Shown piece after piece: positions 62,850-64,000 of a stretch of 64,000 bases of DNA. The stretch's first letter is position 1, and every line of letters starts with the position of its first letter. Made by a program: the position numbers and the translations under genes. The notes beneath the pieces were generated by a model. The model was not told the DNA's origin, did no database searches, and saw only the letters and a list, made by a program, of their open reading frames with translations. This DNA comes from Lophius americanus. Taxonomy: Eukaryota; Chordata; Actinopteri; Lophiiformes; Lophiidae. The stretch spans positions 9,634,001-9,698,000 of the forward strand of contig JBBDHG010000032.1 in the NCBI GenBank assembly GCA_037951165.1. Reading direction: 5' to 3'.

Positions 62850-63560
62850 CAAATTTCAAACCTTCATAGACCTTAGTGTGAGGAAAAAGTGGATTGGATT
62901 TGGTAAAGGTCGGCTGTATATTAAAAGCACTATGGGGAGTTTTATCTCCTAAAGTTTTTTTTCGGAAATAACTCCCTAACTATTGGTTCAATTTATTCAA
63001 CAATCTGTTAATATGAGTCCATACAATGAGATCCATTTAATATTTATATTTTACTCTAATAATTCAGATTTTACTCACGAGGGGGAGATTTTCCTCCAAA
63101 AAACACTGTTTTTCAAACAGATCTGGATAGACCAATTCAATTCAAATTATTTGTACTTTAATAATAAATATCCATTTAATAGTTTTTGAGAACTGTCTGG
63201 GAAACTGTGTTTTTCCATAAGGAAAACTCCCCCTAGTTAGTAAAATATCAGCTACTAGAGTAAAGTATAATATTTGCTAGATAGTTATCCTTGAGTCAAT
63301 TTAAATGAATCAAATTTTGACTTATCAGACCATTGGTTAGGAGGTTATGTCCAAAAAACTTTTAAGTAAAAGGGACCTCCTAGTGAGTAAAATGTGAACT
63401 ATTAAAGTAAAACAATGTATACCAGGTAGATCTCCTTGAGTTGATTCATATCAACCAAATTTGGACTAAATCGGACCAAATCTTGAGAAAATATTGCGCT
63501 AAAACTTTGACAATAAAGCTCACCCTAGTGTCGGAAATACACAACCGATTCCATAATATC
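62850..63560. repeat. 147-bp-monomer repeat as a foldback palindrome (copy 5)
   Basis: The left arm runs forward (cores near 62,931 and 63,079), the right arm runs in reverse complement (near 63,381 and 63,526), and a further reversed core lies at the centre near 63,234. Matching cores are symmetric about 63,230. Arms are imperfect, roughly 300 bp each. Lies in TRIM36 intron 1. Confidence 0.7.
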
Positions 63561-63779
63561 CCCCACTTTTCGGGAATATACAAATATATACAGACTGAGA
63601 AAGAGGAAAACAAATCCAGTCACCACCTGTTGCTGGATCCTCTTCAAATTTTAACATCCCTTTCTCTTGGCTGAGGTCCGGACCAGCCCAACATTTCAAT
63701 AAATGCTAGTTTAAACTTTTCGGGATATCTTACAAACAAACAAGCATGCATCCCTCTGTGTCGTTGGTGGGTAAATAAA

Positions 63780-64000
63780 GTTTACGAGGTCCTTGAAGGC
63801 AGCAGCGGTCTCTATGGAGATCCTCCCCCCTCCCTCTCTCTCTCACCCCCTCCTCCGGTGTCGCTGCCGTTGCTGATTCACGGTAGCTCCGCTCATTTAA
63901 ATTCACTCTCACTTCGCCCTCGGCATCTCAGACGCCTGCACCCAGAACGCAAACGACAAAAAACACCGGAGAAGGAGTTTATTTTCTCCCCAACAGAGTG
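63780..64000. promoter_or_regulatory. CpG-rich, promoter-like segment at window end
   Basis: About eleven CpGs in 140 bases (63,855-63,975) preceded by a CT-rich run, in otherwise CpG-poor intron. May be an alternative TRIM36 promoter or first exon; no coding start is assigned. Confidence 0.35.

Noticed and set aside
1..64000. tRNA genes, CRISPR arrays or bacterial-type operons
   Set aside because: None seen; the B-box-like motif at 62,530 belongs to a SINE-like repeat.

Overview
This window is a vertebrate nuclear genome fragment, most likely from a teleost fish. It has split genes with canonical GT-AG introns, is AT-rich, and is littered with fish-type non-LTR retrotransposon remains (L2/Maui-like, RTE/Rex3-like), SINE-like repeats, non-autonomous DNA transposons and microsatellites. 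There are no bacterial-type genes, operons, rRNA, tRNA or CRISPR arrays. Most long open frames are low-complexity or transposon-derived; the real genes are made of short exons.

Layout. Bases 1-23,330 are gene-poor. They hold a hAT-like element with target-site duplication (3,371-4,138), several LINE fragments, and a very large GGT/AGT trinucleotide array (12,443-12,945 and 14,754-15,925) that is split by an antisense L2-like LINE. Bases 23,340-36,600 hold CCDC112 (a centriolar-satellite coiled-coil protein) in two tandem copies. Upstream copy A (23,504-about 29,065) has intact exons 1-9, a stop in exon 10 and a truncated end. Downstream copy B (29,133-36,291) is complete, with 14 exons and 484 codons. 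Bases 37,890-50,625 hold all nine exons of PGGT1B, the beta subunit of protein geranylgeranyltransferase type I, with the zinc ligands preserved and a 32-bp tandem duplication that changes the reading frame at the C-terminus. Bases 58,731-58,793 are the first coding exon of TRIM36 in a CpG-rich region; the rest of the window is its first intron, ending in a second CpG-rich, promoter-like stretch.

The order CCDC112 > PGGT1B > TRIM36, all on one strand, is the same as in the human 5q22 region, so this is an ancestral microsynteny block. The three genes have unrelated jobs (centrosome/cilium, prenylation, ubiquitin ligation), so the shared location reflects inheritance rather than a pathway.

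The most unusual points are the CCDC112 partial tandem duplication, whose copies are far more alike in the middle (introns included) than at the ends; the PGGT1B C-terminal frameshift; and a dispersed repeat family with a monomer of about 147 bp, each monomer carrying a CTCF-like CACTAGGGGGAG core, present at five places and as a large foldback in TRIM36 intron 1. Identifications were made by reading the sequence and comparing with remembered family features; no database search was run.
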